Source: Candidatus Thiodiazotropha sp. LNASS1 | GTDB lineage: Bacteria > Pseudomonadota > Gammaproteobacteria > Chromatiales > Chromatiaceae | Direction: 5' to 3' | Assembly (NCBI RefSeq): GCF_964212655.1 | Contig: NZ_OZ156465.1 | Span: 3,658,001 to 3,722,000, forward strand | DNA: 64,000 nt | Part shown: in pieces, positions 1 to 9,253 of the stretch | Layout: the number at the start of each line of letters is the position of its first letter | How positions within the stretch are numbered: the first letter of the stretch is position 1 | The notes under the pieces: model-generated | Databases searched by the model: none | What the model was told of the DNA's origin: nothing | Seen by the model: the letters and a program-made list of their open reading frames with translations, nothing else | Position numbers and translations under genes: made by a program

Positions 1-2681
1 GTTGGATGCAATCCAGTGACAGCCGGACAGCGCCTCATTTCATCTATCCCGTCAACGCTGTCACTTTCACGCAACTGTTTCATTGCCTCGATTAGTGCTG
101 GTATGAAATTCAACCTGACTCGCAGACAATGAAACATGACCAGCAGTAACAACAGCCATAGTGAGAATATGCCGCCGCCACCGCTGCCGGATCCGCTATC
201 ATCGGACAGGGTTGTGGTGACACCGCCCGGATCCGCAATTCTTCCGTTGGCTAGGCCGTCGGCATCGTTGGGTCCGCCGTCTTCGATCGTCAGCTCGACA
301 CACCAGGCCCCCTCGCTCAGTCCGGCCAGATAGGCGCTATCACCGGGTGAGGGGCAGAGTCCGGCCTCACCGGGGGCCGACTTGATCAAATTGTGTTCAT
401 CCACCACAAACTCGCCCCAACCTGTCGGCGTCAGCTTGCGATAGACGGATCCCGACTCAATCACCTGCCGTTGCGGTATCACGACTTTTACGCTCGCGCC
501 CACCTGGTTGATGCCGTCGATGCGAAAGTCGAACAGGCCGCCTGCATAGGGATAGCGTTCCGCGTCCGCTTCGCCACCCAGACCGTTGGCGACATAATCG
601 AGAATATCGCTACGGCTGATCAGGGCCCCGTGATGCTGGGCAAAAAAGGCGATATCCCCCAGGGTAAGCAGTAATCCCGAATCGGCCTCCATCAGGTAAC
701 CGTTATCGCTCCCGGATGTCTGGGGCAGGACATTGCCCGGCAATCCGGCAGGATCAAGATAGTCGGGTATGCCGTCTGCATCGCTATCGCCGCTGCCTTC
801 AGCGAAATCGGTTTCGCCGTCGCCATCGCTGTCGACGTTGGTCAGTTCGGATGTCGCGGCCACCACCCAGAGACTCAGCTCGGTGTCGCCGCTCGCAGTG
901 GCGTCACTGACACTCAGTCTCACCCGGTAGAGATCGGGCTCGAGACCCGCGGGCTCGAATGTCAGGCTGCCAATCTCACTGTCGAGATCAGTCAGGCGCG
1001 CGTCGCTTTCACTCCAGTCATAGCTGTGCCTGTCACCACTGTTCAAATCCTCAACGGTGGCAGTCAGGGTAACGGCGCCGCCGGTTTGACTCACGATGCG
1101 TGAAGGCACCCCCCCCTGGTGGGCGGTCAATGTCACATTGGGAATAAAATTATCGCTGCTCAACAGGATTCGGCAGCTGTTCTTTTCACCCATCACCGCA
1201 TTGGTCGGTGGGGCCATCGTCAATTGCAGGCTGGCATAGTCCGATAGTTGCTCGAACAGGCCATCGGGCAGAGCAAGCATGGACTCCAGTTGAGGTTGTG
1301 CAATCTGATATGTTGCCGTCTGCAACACCTGTTCGCTGCCATCCGACAGCAATGTTCCGGACAAGGTGTAGGGGACTGAAACCGGGTAACGGGCCGCTTC
1401 CCCGTTCAAAACCAATGGGCAGCCAAGGCTGCCGTCAAGAGGGCCGTCGCGGTCCCCGCCAAAGTTGATGATCGGATCGATCCTGACGATTTGAATCCCT
1501 TCACCGGTGATCCCGTCGCTATCATCCGCCGTCCAGGTCAACAGATGGGTGCCGGGTGGAAGATCGAGCTGTCCCTCAGTGGGAGGCGGGATGACAATCC
1601 CGTTACTGACCAGATGTCTCAAGTCCGTGTCGAGTACGCCTTCATCATCGTCCCTGGCGGTTGCCATGCCTGGCTCCACGCGCGTCAGGGCGCCGGTGGC
1701 TGGTAATGTCAGGTCGATGGGAGGCGTCACAACCGGACGGGTAGTGGGTACCAGGCGGCCGGTAATGTTTGCCTCCGCACGTTCGCGGGTGCCGTGAAGA
1801 TCGGTATAAGTCACTACGGCCGTTAGATAAAAGTAGCGATCGTTAATGGTCGGCACAAAGGTGCTGTTATTCGATCCGATATCCTGATCCAGTGTGGAGT
1901 AGGTCCGATAACGGCGTTTCCAGTGATAGTTGAGATCGGTGATTCCGTCCGGGTCGTGGAGGCCACTGGTATCGATCGTCAATGTCGATCCTTCTGACAC
2001 CGAACCGCGTATGTATACTGAGCCCACCGGCTGATCATTGGTATTGGCGATTCCGCCGGGTGCGCCGACAGGCAGGGATATGACGCTTTCAGTGACCCCC
2101 AGGCCATCCTCGAAACTGATGGCGCAATGTATGTCATGACCGACATCGTCGTCCGTCAGCAGATAGCTCTCATATATCGCCCCGGAGATAGGCTGGCCAT
2201 TGCGGTACCATTGATAGCGGGTCTCCCCCATGCCGTTGCTATCGCTGACTGTATGACTGGCTGCGACCACTTGATCCTCAGCTGCCTCACCGCTGATGAT
2301 GACACGGCCTGAGGCAGGCTCATTTTCACTGACCTTGTCGATCACGATATTTTGAGAATCATGTAGCAGGAAGGGTCCTCCATTTTCGGATGTGTAGTAA
2401 TTAATCGTATAACTGCCCGAAGCAAAGGGTCCGACTTCTACGCTGTTGTCGTAACATGGCGCCACAAAACCACTCTGATAGACACTGGCATAGATACTAA
2501 TCTCGTCTCCCTCTGCGACCGCGCCAAAAAATTTGTCAATCCCATACGAGGGGCATCTCGAGCTAAGGGTAAATGGTTCAAAGTTGTTGGGTGTCTCGGA
2601 GGGAAGGTCCAATATGTCTGATTGGACCTGGGTGTGATGGCAGAACATCATCGCCAGTATGAACCAGTGTGCTCTACGCAT
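1..2681 (-). CDS. Large secreted protein with choice-of-anchor U domain and GlyGly-CTERM-like segment (3' end outside window)
   Basis: An open frame runs leftward from ATG at 2681 off the window edge, giving at least 893 codons. It starts with a signal peptide (MRRAHWFILAMMFCHHTQVQS). The middle has Ig/cadherin-like stretches such as GLHDPDGITDLNYHW. Around residues 617-642 are Asp-rich thrombospondin type 3-like repeats (DSDGDGETDFAEGSGDSDAD). Residues about 650-810 match the choice-of-anchor U pattern: VVIPQRQ, GWGEFVVD, CPSPGDSAYLAGL, TIEDGGPNDADG. Then comes SGSGGGG, a hydrophobic span and CLRVR, which resembles a GlyGly-CTERM sorting signal processed by rhombosortase. Such signals normally end the protein, but here the frame stays open for about 40 more codons to the edge. 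It is probably an exported, surface-processed protein; its substrate is unknown. Confidence 0.85.
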   Translation of the reverse strand, partial: MRRAHWFILAMMFCHHTQVQSDILDLPSETPNNFEPFTLSSRCPSYGIDKFFGAVAEGDEISIYASVYQSGFVAPCYDNSVEVGPFASGSYTINYYTSENGGPFLLHDSQNIVIDKVSENEPASGRVIISGEAAEDQVVAASHTVSDSNGMGETRYQWYRNGQPISGAIYESYLLTDDDVGHDIHCAISFEDGLGVTESVISLPVGAPGGIANTNDQPVGSVYIRGSVSEGSTLTIDTSGLHDPDGITDLNYHWKRRYRTYSTLDQDIGSNNSTFVPTINDRYFYLTAVVTYTDLHGTRERAEANITGRLVPTTRPVVTPPIDLTLPATGALTRVEPGMATARDDDEGVLDTDLRHLVSNGIVIPPPTEGQLDLPPGTHLLTWTADDSDGITGEGIQIVRIDPIINFGGDRDGPLDGSLGCPLVLNGEAARYPVSVPYTLSGTLLSDGSEQVLQTATYQIAQPQLESMLALPDGLFEQLSDYASLQLTMAPPTNAVMGEKNSCRILLSSDNFIPNVTLTAHQGGVPSRIVSQTGGAVTLTATVEDLNSGDRHSYDWSESDARLTDLDSEIGSLTFEPAGLEPDLYRVRLSVSDATASGDTELSLWVVAATSELTNVDSDGDGETDFAEGSGDSDADGIPDYLDPAGLPGNVLPQTSGSDNGYLMEADSGLLLTLGDIAFFAQHHGALISRSDILDYVANGLGGEADAERYPYAGGLFDFRIDGINQVGASVKVVIPQRQVIESGSVYRKLTPTGWGEFVVDEHNLIKSAPGEAGLCPSPGDSAYLAGLSEGAWCVELTIEDGGPNDADGLANGRIADPGGVTTTLSDDSGSGSGGGGIFSLWLLLLLVMFHCLRVRLNFIPALIEAMKQLRESDSVDGIDEMRRCPAVTGLHP

Positions 2682-2772
2682 GATACGCCCTGTCTCTCCT
2701 TTTCCCCGGGGGGATGAGCAGTCTAACGGGGAACAGGCTGGTGGTGCAATAATCCGGGCTGTAACGCCCAAT

Positions 2773-3285
2773 CTATTTCGCTTCTGTTGGCTTAGCACGG
2801 GAGTATGAGACCCTGTCATGGACGCGAATCAAACCGGCTTTACAGATCCTCGCAGTGATGCCCCCATGACCTCGCATGGCGTTATATCCTCCCGCACCAA
2901 GCTGCCTTTCCATTTTGCTGCAGGGATGACAAAGACCGCTGAATTCCAGCATCGCCTCTCCGATCCGAAAGACTTTGTCTTTTAACGCCAGCAGGTTAAT
3001 GCCGGAAACCGCGATATTCCGCCGCAGCAGGGAGGGGGAGACAGATTCCACGCCAAGACAGGCGGCAATCACTTGCAGGTGTTCATATTGAATCAAAGTC
3101 ACCTGCCTGGGGTTCCCGGCACTGCCATTGAAGCGATCCCCATCCAACCCCTTGCCAACCGTCAGCAGGACAGAATCCAGGGTTATCATGGTCTCGCCCC
3201 GAGAGGGTCTGATACCGATCCACTCGACGCGTCCAACCTGGGGAAGCGTTTGCAGCAGATTATAAAGGGGCTTTGATTCTGTCAA
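2773..3285 (-). CDS. MOSC domain protein
   Basis: A 170-residue protein spanning one MOSC domain, the beta-barrel fold of the molybdenum cofactor sulfurase C-terminus and of YiiM-type proteins that handle activated sulfur or molybdenum cofactor. Visible features are GLDGDRF near the start, the conserved Cys region GLCHPCSKME and MRGHGGITARI near the end. It starts at a TTG codon, supported by an AGGAG ribosome-binding site 8 bases upstream; no ATG precedes the domain. It stands alone between the large secreted protein and a small-gene cluster. The substrate cannot be told from sequence. Confidence 0.85.
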   Translation of the reverse strand: MTESKPLYNLLQTLPQVGRVEWIGIRPSRGETMITLDSVLLTVGKGLDGDRFNGSAGNPRQVTLIQYEHLQVIAACLGVESVSPSLLRRNIAVSGINLLALKDKVFRIGEAMLEFSGLCHPCSKMERQLGAGGYNAMRGHGGITARICKAGLIRVHDRVSYSRAKPTEAK

Positions 3286-3373
3286 ATACCGACTCCTGTT
3301 GTAGAGGCGCTCATCAACTGAATTTATGTAGGTTCAATTGCGCCGATGTCGTGTGGAGTTCCCTGACAGCCAA

Positions 3374-3724
3374 TCAGGATGCGGCATTTAACACGACACC
3401 TGTAGCGGCGGAAAAAACCAGCATATGCATGAATGCGGCTGGGCCCGGTGCGGCATGAATCAACAATCCGGGATTCTGCTTGATGTTTTCCCATGATAAT
3501 CCGGGAAGGCAACTTGCACTGCAACGGTTTAGATAAGCAAAGATAGGTTTTGTTCTCTTGTTAAGTGTCGTACTTATTATTGCCGCTAACTGAATTTCAA
3601 ATAGCATCAGGAACAGTTCAAGTCCTATGGCATCAATAAAAAGTGCAAGCTCAATCATTTCAGGATTGAAAATGATAAATACCACCACAAATGTGGTTGC
3701 GTATTTCCATGCTTTGCTTTTCAT
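3374..3724 (-). CDS. Small hypothetical membrane protein
   Basis: I do not recognise a family. From the ATG at 3724 (MKSKAWKYATTF) it is about 116 residues, with two hydrophobic stretches in the first half (TTFVVVFIIFNP, then ALFIDAIGLELFLMLFEIQLAAII) and another near the C-terminus (AAFMHMLVFSAATGVVL). It looks like an inner-membrane protein. The frame is open upstream to a TTG at 3835, but that would overlap the preceding gene by 11 bases, so the shorter start is preferred. It lies downstream of the NTF2-like and HAD genes on the same strand and may be the last gene of that group. Confidence 0.5.
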   Translation of the reverse strand: MKSKAWKYATTFVVVFIIFNPEMIELALFIDAIGLELFLMLFEIQLAAIISTTLNKRTKPIFAYLNRCSASCLPGLSWENIKQNPGLLIHAAPGPAAFMHMLVFSAATGVVLNAAS

Positions 3725-3824
3725 TTTCAAATCAGATCCCTGAATTTCCGGCATGCCGATATATGGGGTGGCTGGCGATACCAGGCATTCCGACAGCCCC
3801 GAGAGGCTGTGCTTGAATATAGGG

Positions 3825-4259
3825 TTAGTCACCAAGCCTGCTGGCGTAATTGTCCATCCATGCCAGGTACCTTTCCATTGTCGCAGGTGTGATTTCCTCT
3901 TCCATGGATTGTATCAATTCACCTTCAAATATGTATCTTGCTTCACCTTCCACAACAAGATCGGGTGTCCCGGAAAGTTTGTATGTGCAGCGCCAGTTCC
4001 GAGAGAGTTTATCGCCAACCACTGTTGGTTCTGTTATGGCCTGCAATCTGCGTGAATCAAATTTACGATCGTTGTTCGAAATATCGTTTTTCAGAAATTC
4101 AATTATTGAACGTCGGCCTTTGATTTTTGGATCAGGTCCACCAACGTTCCAGTACGTAGCATTCTCGGCGAAATGTTTTTCAAGTCGATCCCAATGGTCA
4201 TCGACAACACAGGCCTCGAAATCTGCAGCGAACGAGTTGAAACGGTCAATGAGGTTCAT
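3825..4259 (-). CDS. NTF2-like (SnoaL-type) protein
   Basis: A 144-residue protein with the pattern of the NTF2-like/SnoaL superfamily, small cone-shaped alpha+beta folds that bind hydrophobic ligands. Typical elements are the N-terminal helix FNSFAADFEACVVDDHWDRLEKHFAENATYWNV (split here as a helix then a strand), then GRRSIIEFLKND and beta strands ending in MEEEITPATMERYLAWM. Polyketide cyclases, isomerases and non-enzymatic members share this fold, so function is open. It lies 21 bases after the HAD phosphatase and probably shares its transcript. Confidence 0.65.
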   Translation of the reverse strand: MNLIDRFNSFAADFEACVVDDHWDRLEKHFAENATYWNVGGPDPKIKGRRSIIEFLKNDISNNDRKFDSRRLQAITEPTVVGDKLSRNWRCTYKLSGTPDLVVEGEARYIFEGELIQSMEEEITPATMERYLAWMDNYASRLGD

Positions 4260-4280
4260 GTTGCTGGAGCTAATGCCATG

Positions 4281-4934
4281 TTACAAGCCAATGTATTTCA
4301 TTGCCTGTTTTGCACTATTGAAATCCATGATATTTTGATCATGCCTCGTCCTGTTTCCCACCAGCACGAAGTTATAGCCCAACTCCTCACAGGCCTTTTT
4401 GTCCCATTCCCCGTCCCCAAAATATGTACAGGGGACTTTAATTTTACCAATGGCTTTTTCTTTGGCGATTTTCATTATTTCGGTTCGTGAAAAATGATTG
4501 TTTGAGGATGCAATTGGGATACCAGAAATATCAATTGCTGCTGATTCCAATTTCATTAGAGCAGTTTCATACCAGCCGCCGGTAGCAACCGACAAGCTTA
4601 AATTTTCCAGTCGGCGCAGCTTGGCAATAAATTTTGCAGCGCCAGGTACCTGCTGCGCCGGATTTTTTTTGAGGTGGCTGGCTATTTTATTGGTGAAGAG
4701 CTCTTTTACTTCAGTGCGTATGCTGTTTCCCCCTGCATCAAGTCCATTTTCGATAATATACTGTTCAAGAATACCGGCGTCGCTTATGTGAGAGTACTTG
4801 GTCCAGTCAGTATCTAGATGATGACCTAAAACTTCATACACTGCCTCGAGATAGCATATTTCATCAAGCTCGTATGATCTTACGAGCGTTCCGTCAACAT
4901 CAAACATAATATGGTGCAAGAGGGCACTCTCCAT
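4281..4934 (-). CDS. HAD-family hydrolase (phosphoglycolate phosphatase-like)
   Basis: A 217-residue HAD-superfamily phosphatase. Motif I is FDVDGTLVRS (nucleophile and acid/base Asp), motif II is SVATGGW, and motif IV is FGDGEWDKKACEELGYNFVLVG, where the metal-binding acidic residues sit. The alpha-helical cap between motifs I and II (about residues 20-90) is typical of subfamily I, which includes Gph and beta-phosphoglucomutase. The usual DGxxD of motif IV is replaced by DGEWD, as in many members. The substrate cannot be assigned. It is the first gene of a possible three-gene unit with the NTF2-like and membrane proteins. Confidence 0.82.
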   Translation of the reverse strand: MESALLHHIMFDVDGTLVRSYELDEICYLEAVYEVLGHHLDTDWTKYSHISDAGILEQYIIENGLDAGGNSIRTEVKELFTNKIASHLKKNPAQQVPGAAKFIAKLRRLENLSLSVATGGWYETALMKLESAAIDISGIPIASSNNHFSRTEIMKIAKEKAIGKIKVPCTYFGDGEWDKKACEELGYNFVLVGNRTRHDQNIMDFNSAKQAMKYIGL

Positions 4935-5351
4935 GCTTATTCGCTTGGGTTAGTTATCATGGATCACTATTTGCCTTCAGGACTCAGAATTTCGCCGCCT
5001 TCTGATATTGCATCTTAAAGAAACCCAATGCATCTATCCAATGCCTTGCCAAGGTACTGGCGTTTTCTTCAAATTTCCCCCTGTCGGATGGGTTCTCTTT
5101 TCTTAGTAAACCGGTGGTTGAAGTTGTTACCTGTCTATAGAAAACGCGTTATCACTATCTTTATAGACGATTATGACCTCGATTTACTGGAATTACCTAT
5201 CATCATACCGGTAAAGCCATACTGTATAGATTCATGCCCATGTCATGAGGCGGGGTGCCCTGGACGAAGTGGGTCCTTTGGAAGGGGTAATGTATTGGAG
5301 CGTCGTTGCCCTGTCGGGTAACGACGAATTCTGCGCAACCTGGTTGCCAGT
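4935..5351. other. Intergenic region with a hairpin
   Basis: I see no convincing gene in these 417 bases. A near-perfect hairpin (CGTCGTTGCCC / GGGTAACGACG, loop TGTC) lies at 5301-5326, about 25 bases beyond the rpoH stop. On the minus strand it lacks a U-tract, so it may protect or stabilise the rpoH transcript end rather than act as a standard terminator. A 97-codon plus-strand frame here has no family resemblance and is not called. Confidence 0.5.
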
Positions 5352-6197
5352 CTAGGCAAGGTGCGCCTTGAGCTTGGTCATGGCATTTTTCTCGATCTGA
5401 CGAATGCGTTCCGCCGAGACTTGAAAACGCTCCGCCAGTTCATGCAGGGTCGATTTCTTATCGCCCAGCCAGCGTGCTTGCAGTATCTCCCGGCTGCGTT
5501 CATCGAGATCCTGCATGGCGTTGATCAGACGCTGTTTCATCTGCGACTCGCTGTCCGAGGACTCGAGCAGGGATGCGGGTTCCATGCGCATGTCGCTCAG
5601 GTAACCGGCCGGGGTCGCTGTCAACTGGTCATCATCGTCTTGCATGGGGCCGTCGAAGGCGATGTCCTGGCCTGAGAGGCGCGATTCCATCTCCATCACG
5701 GTTTCGGGTTTGACGCCCAGGTCCTGGGCCACGTCATTGACCTCTTCCTTGGAGAACCAGCCCAGACGCTTCTTGGAACTGCGCAGATTGAAGAACAGCT
5801 TGCGTTGGGCCTTGGTGGTGGCCACTTTGACGATGCGCCAGTTTTTCAGGATGTACTCGTGGATCTCCGCCTTGATCCAGTGGACGGCGAAGGAGACCAG
5901 GCGTACTCCCATATCGGGATCGAAGCGTTTGACCGCCTTCATCAGGCCGACGGTGCCTTCCTGGATCAGGTCGGGCAGGGCAAGGCCATAGCCGCTGTAG
6001 TTGCGGGCAATGCGAACGACGAAGCGGATATGCGAGGTGATCAGTGTCTGTGCAGCCTGGAGATCCTTGTGATCACGCAGCCTGATCGCCAGGGATTTCT
6101 CCTCCTCGGCGCTCAGCATGGGCAGTTGGAAAGCGGCGCTGATATAGGCATCCATACTGCCTGATGGCAGTGCTGTCAGTGCGTTTTCATTGCTCAT
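5352..6197 (-). CDS. rpoH: RNA polymerase sigma-32 factor (heat shock)
   Basis: The heat-shock sigma factor, which directs RNA polymerase to chaperone and protease promoters. The 281-residue length fits. Region 2 reads [36 protein letters not shown], in two conserved blocks. The RpoH-box signature QRKLFFNLR, specific for sigma-32, is present. Region 4 ends with [18 protein letters not shown], the -35 helix-turn-helix. The start is placed at ATG 6197 (MSNENAL) because GAGGGGA lies just upstream; an ATG 15 bases earlier lacks this support. The ftsYEX operon lies directly upstream on the same strand, the same order as in E. coli (ftsYEX-rpoH). Confidence 0.97.
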   Translation of the reverse strand: MSNENALTALPSGSMDAYISAAFQLPMLSAEEEKSLAIRLRDHKDLQAAQTLITSHIRFVVRIARNYSGYGLALPDLIQEGTVGLMKAVKRFDPDMGVRLVSFAVHWIKAEIHEYILKNWRIVKVATTKAQRKLFFNLRSSKKRLGWFSKEEVNDVAQDLGVKPETVMEMESRLSGQDIAFDGPMQDDDDQLTATPAGYLSDMRMEPASLLESSDSESQMKQRLINAMQDLDERSREILQARWLGDKKSTLHELAERFQVSAERIRQIEKNAMTKLKAHLA

Positions 6198-6378
6198 CGA
6201 GTATCCCCTCAAATAACGGCTGGTTGAATATTAGCACTCTCTACAGAGGAGTGCCAATCGATAAATATGACCAAGAGTCAAAGTAAAAGTTCCCACTGGC
6301 CTATGGAGGTAAATTACCTTAAATACAATAAGTTAAATTGCATGGCCCGGCTTCGTTCCAATTGGAGCGTGATTCTCG

Positions 6379-6400
6379 TTCCCATGCTCCCGCGTGGGAA
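6379..6400. repeat. Short palindromic repeat between ftsX and rpoH
   Basis: TTCCCATGC TCCC GCGTGGGAA forms a 9-bp stem with one G-T pair and a 4-base loop. The surrounding text (CTCGTTCCCATGCTCC, GGGAATGCAT) resembles interspersed REP-like palindromes common in gammaproteobacterial genomes. A degenerate continuation (ACGAGGTATGAGTTCCCAAG) follows. It may act as a transcript-end structure between ftsX and rpoH. Family membership is a memory-based impression, not a search result. Confidence 0.5.
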
Positions 6401-6469
6401 TGCATAGGCAGGTGGAGTAGTGAAACGAGGTATGAGTTCCCAAGCAGGAGCGCGGTATCGAGTCGGAGA

Positions 6470-7414
6470 TCAACCGGGTTCAATGGCGCTGAGATGCCTG
6501 CCTACCGCCAACCAGGCGCCGCTCAGTCCCAGCAGACTGCTGCCGAGCAGGAGCGAGGCGATGGTCGCGATGTCGAACGACGCAAGATTGAAGCTGCTTT
6601 CGTATAGATTGGCCAGATTGGCGATCGGTCCGCTCAGCAGGGTGATGGCGATGGCGATCAGCAGCCAGGCGATAATGCCCCCGAATAGACCGTACCAGAA
6701 GCCGGTATAGAGAAAGGGTCTGCGAATGAAGGCATTGGTGGCGCCGATGAGCTTGGTGATCTCTATTTCGGCATGACGATTCTGGATCTCGAGGCGAATG
6801 GTGTTGCCGACAATCAGCAGCACCGCCATGCCGAGCAATGCGGCAAGTACCACAACCGCCCTTTGGGCGATGACCGTGATCGCCTGCAGTCTTCGCACCC
6901 ACTGCAGATCGAGTTGCACAATGTCGGCATCGGGCAGGAGCTTCAGCTCACGTACCAGAAGTTGCGCCGTCTCAGCCGTAGTGAATTCCGCCTTCGGTAG
7001 GACGATCAGCACTGCCGGCAGGGGGTTGCTGTCGAGGGCTTCCAAGGCATCGGCATAACCGCTGAGTTGCTGGAACTCATCCAGCGCTGCCTCCCGGGTG
7101 ATCAGTTCCACGGTCTCGATTCGCTGATGCAGGCGCAGTTTATCCGCCAGGGATGCCGCCTGTTTATCGGAAACGCTCTGTTTCAGGAAAAGCGATATGC
7201 TGGCACCGCTGTCCCAGGCACCGCTGACATGCTGCAGGTTTCCAAGCAGCACGTGCAGGCCAACCGGCATCGCGAGGGCTATGCCGATCACGGCACAGGT
7301 CATCAATGATGCAAGATGGTTATTCACTAATCTGCCGAGGCTGGCGAGGGCCACTTGCGCATGCCGCTGGAGCCAGATCTTTGGCGTATTCAATAGCAGC
7401 TTTTTAAGAGACAT
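6470..7414 (-). CDS. ftsX: Cell division protein FtsX
   Basis: Inner-membrane partner of FtsE. The FtsEX complex couples ATP hydrolysis to septal peptidoglycan hydrolase activation. About 314 residues with the expected layout: a cytoplasmic N-terminus, TM1 (LMTCAVIGIALAMPVGLHVLL), a periplasmic loop carrying SISLFLKQ and ITREAALDEFQQLSG, then three TM segments at the C-terminus including VVVLAALLGMAVLLIVGNTIRLEI. The start at ATG 7414 (MSLKKLLL) follows a GGAGAG site and overlaps the ftsE end by 11 bases, so the two are translationally coupled. Confidence 0.96.
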   Translation of the reverse strand: MSLKKLLLNTPKIWLQRHAQVALASLGRLVNNHLASLMTCAVIGIALAMPVGLHVLLGNLQHVSGAWDSGASISLFLKQSVSDKQAASLADKLRLHQRIETVELITREAALDEFQQLSGYADALEALDSNPLPAVLIVLPKAEFTTAETAQLLVRELKLLPDADIVQLDLQWVRRLQAITVIAQRAVVVLAALLGMAVLLIVGNTIRLEIQNRHAEIEITKLIGATNAFIRRPFLYTGFWYGLFGGIIAWLLIAIAITLLSGPIANLANLYESSFNLASFDIATIASLLLGSSLLGLSGAWLAVGRHLSAIEPG

Positions 7415-8117
7415 TGCCGCTCTCCATCCGGGTGTCGCCAACCAGCTGCCCCTTGCTCAGTGTGAGTACACGCTTCTGCATGCGATTGATCAGGTCGATG
7501 TCGTGGGAAGCGATGAGCAGGGTTACGCCAACCTGGTTAAACTGCTTGAACAGCGCCATGATCTCCTCGGAGAGTTCCGGATCTAGGTTGCCGGTGGGTT
7601 CGTCCGCAAGCACCAGGGGAGGCTTACTGACCACTGCGCGGGCAATACCTACCCGCTGCTGTTCTCCTCCGGAGAGGGTAACCGGCGCATTGCGTTCCTT
7701 GTACAGCAGTCCTACCTTGTCGAGGGCGGCCCGGACCCGGCGTCCAATCTCTTTATGGCCGACACCGGCCACCACCAGCGGCAGCGCCACATTGTCGAAC
7801 ACCGTCCGGTCATGCAGCAGTCTGTGATCCTGGAAGATCATTCCCACATCGCGGCGGTGATAGGGGATCTGGCGACGCTTTAAACGGGTCAGGTTACGAT
7901 CGTTGACATGCAGCTGTCCGTTGCTGGGCCGCTCCAACAGGCCGATCAGTTTCAGCAGGGTACTCTTGCCGGCACCGGAATGGCCGGTGAGAAACACCAT
8001 CTCTTCAGCCTCAATACGCAGACTGACGTTGCTCAGGCCGGTATGGCCCCCGGGATAGCGTTTGCTGACATTGTCGAAGTGAATCAAGGTGCTGGTGGTT
8101 TCGTGTTTAGTTTTCAA
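7404..8117 (-). CDS. ftsE: Cell division ATP-binding protein FtsE
   Basis: ABC ATPase of the FtsEX divisome complex. 237 residues with Walker A GHSGAGKS, signature LSGGEQQRVGIARA, Walker B LVLADEPTGNLD and the switch histidine in LIASHDIDL. The N-terminus carries the typical FDNVSKRYPGG. It overlaps ftsY by 11 bases upstream and ftsX by 11 bases downstream, so ftsY-ftsE-ftsX is one translationally coupled operon. Confidence 0.96.
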   Translation of the reverse strand: MKTKHETTSTLIHFDNVSKRYPGGHTGLSNVSLRIEAEEMVFLTGHSGAGKSTLLKLIGLLERPSNGQLHVNDRNLTRLKRRQIPYHRRDVGMIFQDHRLLHDRTVFDNVALPLVVAGVGHKEIGRRVRAALDKVGLLYKERNAPVTLSGGEQQRVGIARAVVSKPPLVLADEPTGNLDPELSEEIMALFKQFNQVGVTLLIASHDIDLINRMQKRVLTLSKGQLVGDTRMESGNVS

Positions 8118-9096
8118 ACAGGGCGTCTACAAATTCGTCTGGGTCGAATTCACGTAAATCGTCTATGGCTTCGCCGACGCCGATGAAACGGATCGGTACC
8201 TTGACCTTGTCGGCGATGGCAAAAACCACACCGCCCTTTGCCGTGCCGTCCAGCTTGGTGATCACCAGTCCGGTCAAGCCAACGGTCTGGTTGAACTGCA
8301 TGGCTTGATTGACGGCATTCTGTCCCGTACCTGCGTCCACCACCAATAGTACTTCATGGGGGGCCTCCGGATCGATTTTCTTCATCACCCGGCTGATCTT
8401 CGCCAACTCCTCCATGAGGTTGGATTTGGTATGTAGACGTCCCGCAGTGTCGGCGATCAGGACATCGATATTGCGCGAGGTGGCTGCTTGCAATGAATCG
8501 AATACCACTGAAGCCGCATCGGCACCCGTATGCTGGGCGATCACGGGGATCTGATTGCGCTCGCCCCAGGTTTGCAGCTGTTCCACTGCGGCGGCGCGGA
8601 ATGTATCACCGGCGGCGAGCATGACGGATTCGCCATCCAACTGAAACTTACGTGCCAGCTTTCCAATGGTAGTGGTCTTGCCAGCACCATTGATGCCTAC
8701 CATCATCATCACCAGAGGCTTGTCACCGCTGCGTTGGCTAACTGGATTTTCGCATGCCTGAAGAATCTCTCTGAGATGCTGTTTCAACAGCTGCATCAGC
8801 ATTTGCGGATCGCTGAGCTCCTTGCGATCGACCCGTTCCGTCAGATCGTTAATGATACGGCTGGTTGCCTCGACACCCACATCGGCAGTGAGGAGTAAGG
8901 TCTCGAGTTCCTCCAGCAGCTCATCATCGATGGTCTTCCGTCCAAGGAGCAGATTGGCCAGTCCATCGGTGAGGTTATGGCGGGTACGTGAGAGGCGCTC
9001 CTGCAGTCTCGAAAAGAGACTGCGTTTCTCCTCTTCCGGCGGGGGGGCAGTACTACCCTGCAGTTCCTGCTTCTTGCGTTTGCCAAATCCGAACAT
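8107..9096 (-). CDS. ftsY: Signal recognition particle receptor FtsY
   Basis: SRP receptor GTPase that docks ribosome-SRP complexes at the Sec translocon. 329 residues: a short charged N-terminal domain (MFGFGKRKKQELQG), a four-helix N domain (about 45-110), and a G domain with GINGAGKTTT (G1), DTFRAAA, DTAGRLH (G3) and TKLDGTAKGG (G4 and closing loop). The acidic A domain is much shorter than in E. coli, as in many relatives. It is the first gene of the ftsYEX operon. Confidence 0.97.
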   Translation of the reverse strand: MFGFGKRKKQELQGSTAPPPEEEKRSLFSRLQERLSRTRHNLTDGLANLLLGRKTIDDELLEELETLLLTADVGVEATSRIINDLTERVDRKELSDPQMLMQLLKQHLREILQACENPVSQRSGDKPLVMMMVGINGAGKTTTIGKLARKFQLDGESVMLAAGDTFRAAAVEQLQTWGERNQIPVIAQHTGADAASVVFDSLQAATSRNIDVLIADTAGRLHTKSNLMEELAKISRVMKKIDPEAPHEVLLVVDAGTGQNAVNQAMQFNQTVGLTGLVITKLDGTAKGGVVFAIADKVKVPIRFIGVGEAIDDLREFDPDEFVDALFEN

Positions 9097-9253
9097 ACGG
9101 CGATTTACAACTCCGGTGTTGGAACTCTGTGAGGATCACAGGTTCATAGTTGTTGTTTGGACAATCCCGATGGCCTCTGAAAGAATGCCCGTGATCATCG
9201 AGGACGCTATTCTACAGTGCCATGGGTCCATATATAAAGAGAGGATGTATTTA

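Noticed and set aside
5028-5321. 97-codon plus-strand frame between the HAD gene and rpoH
   Set aside because: No ribosome-binding site, no family resemblance, and low-complexity translation typical of chance.
8822-9253. Upstream extension of the first M16 gene to 8822
   Set aside because: It would run through antisense ftsY and give a non-secretory N-terminus; ATG 9254 has a signal peptide and a ribosome-binding site.
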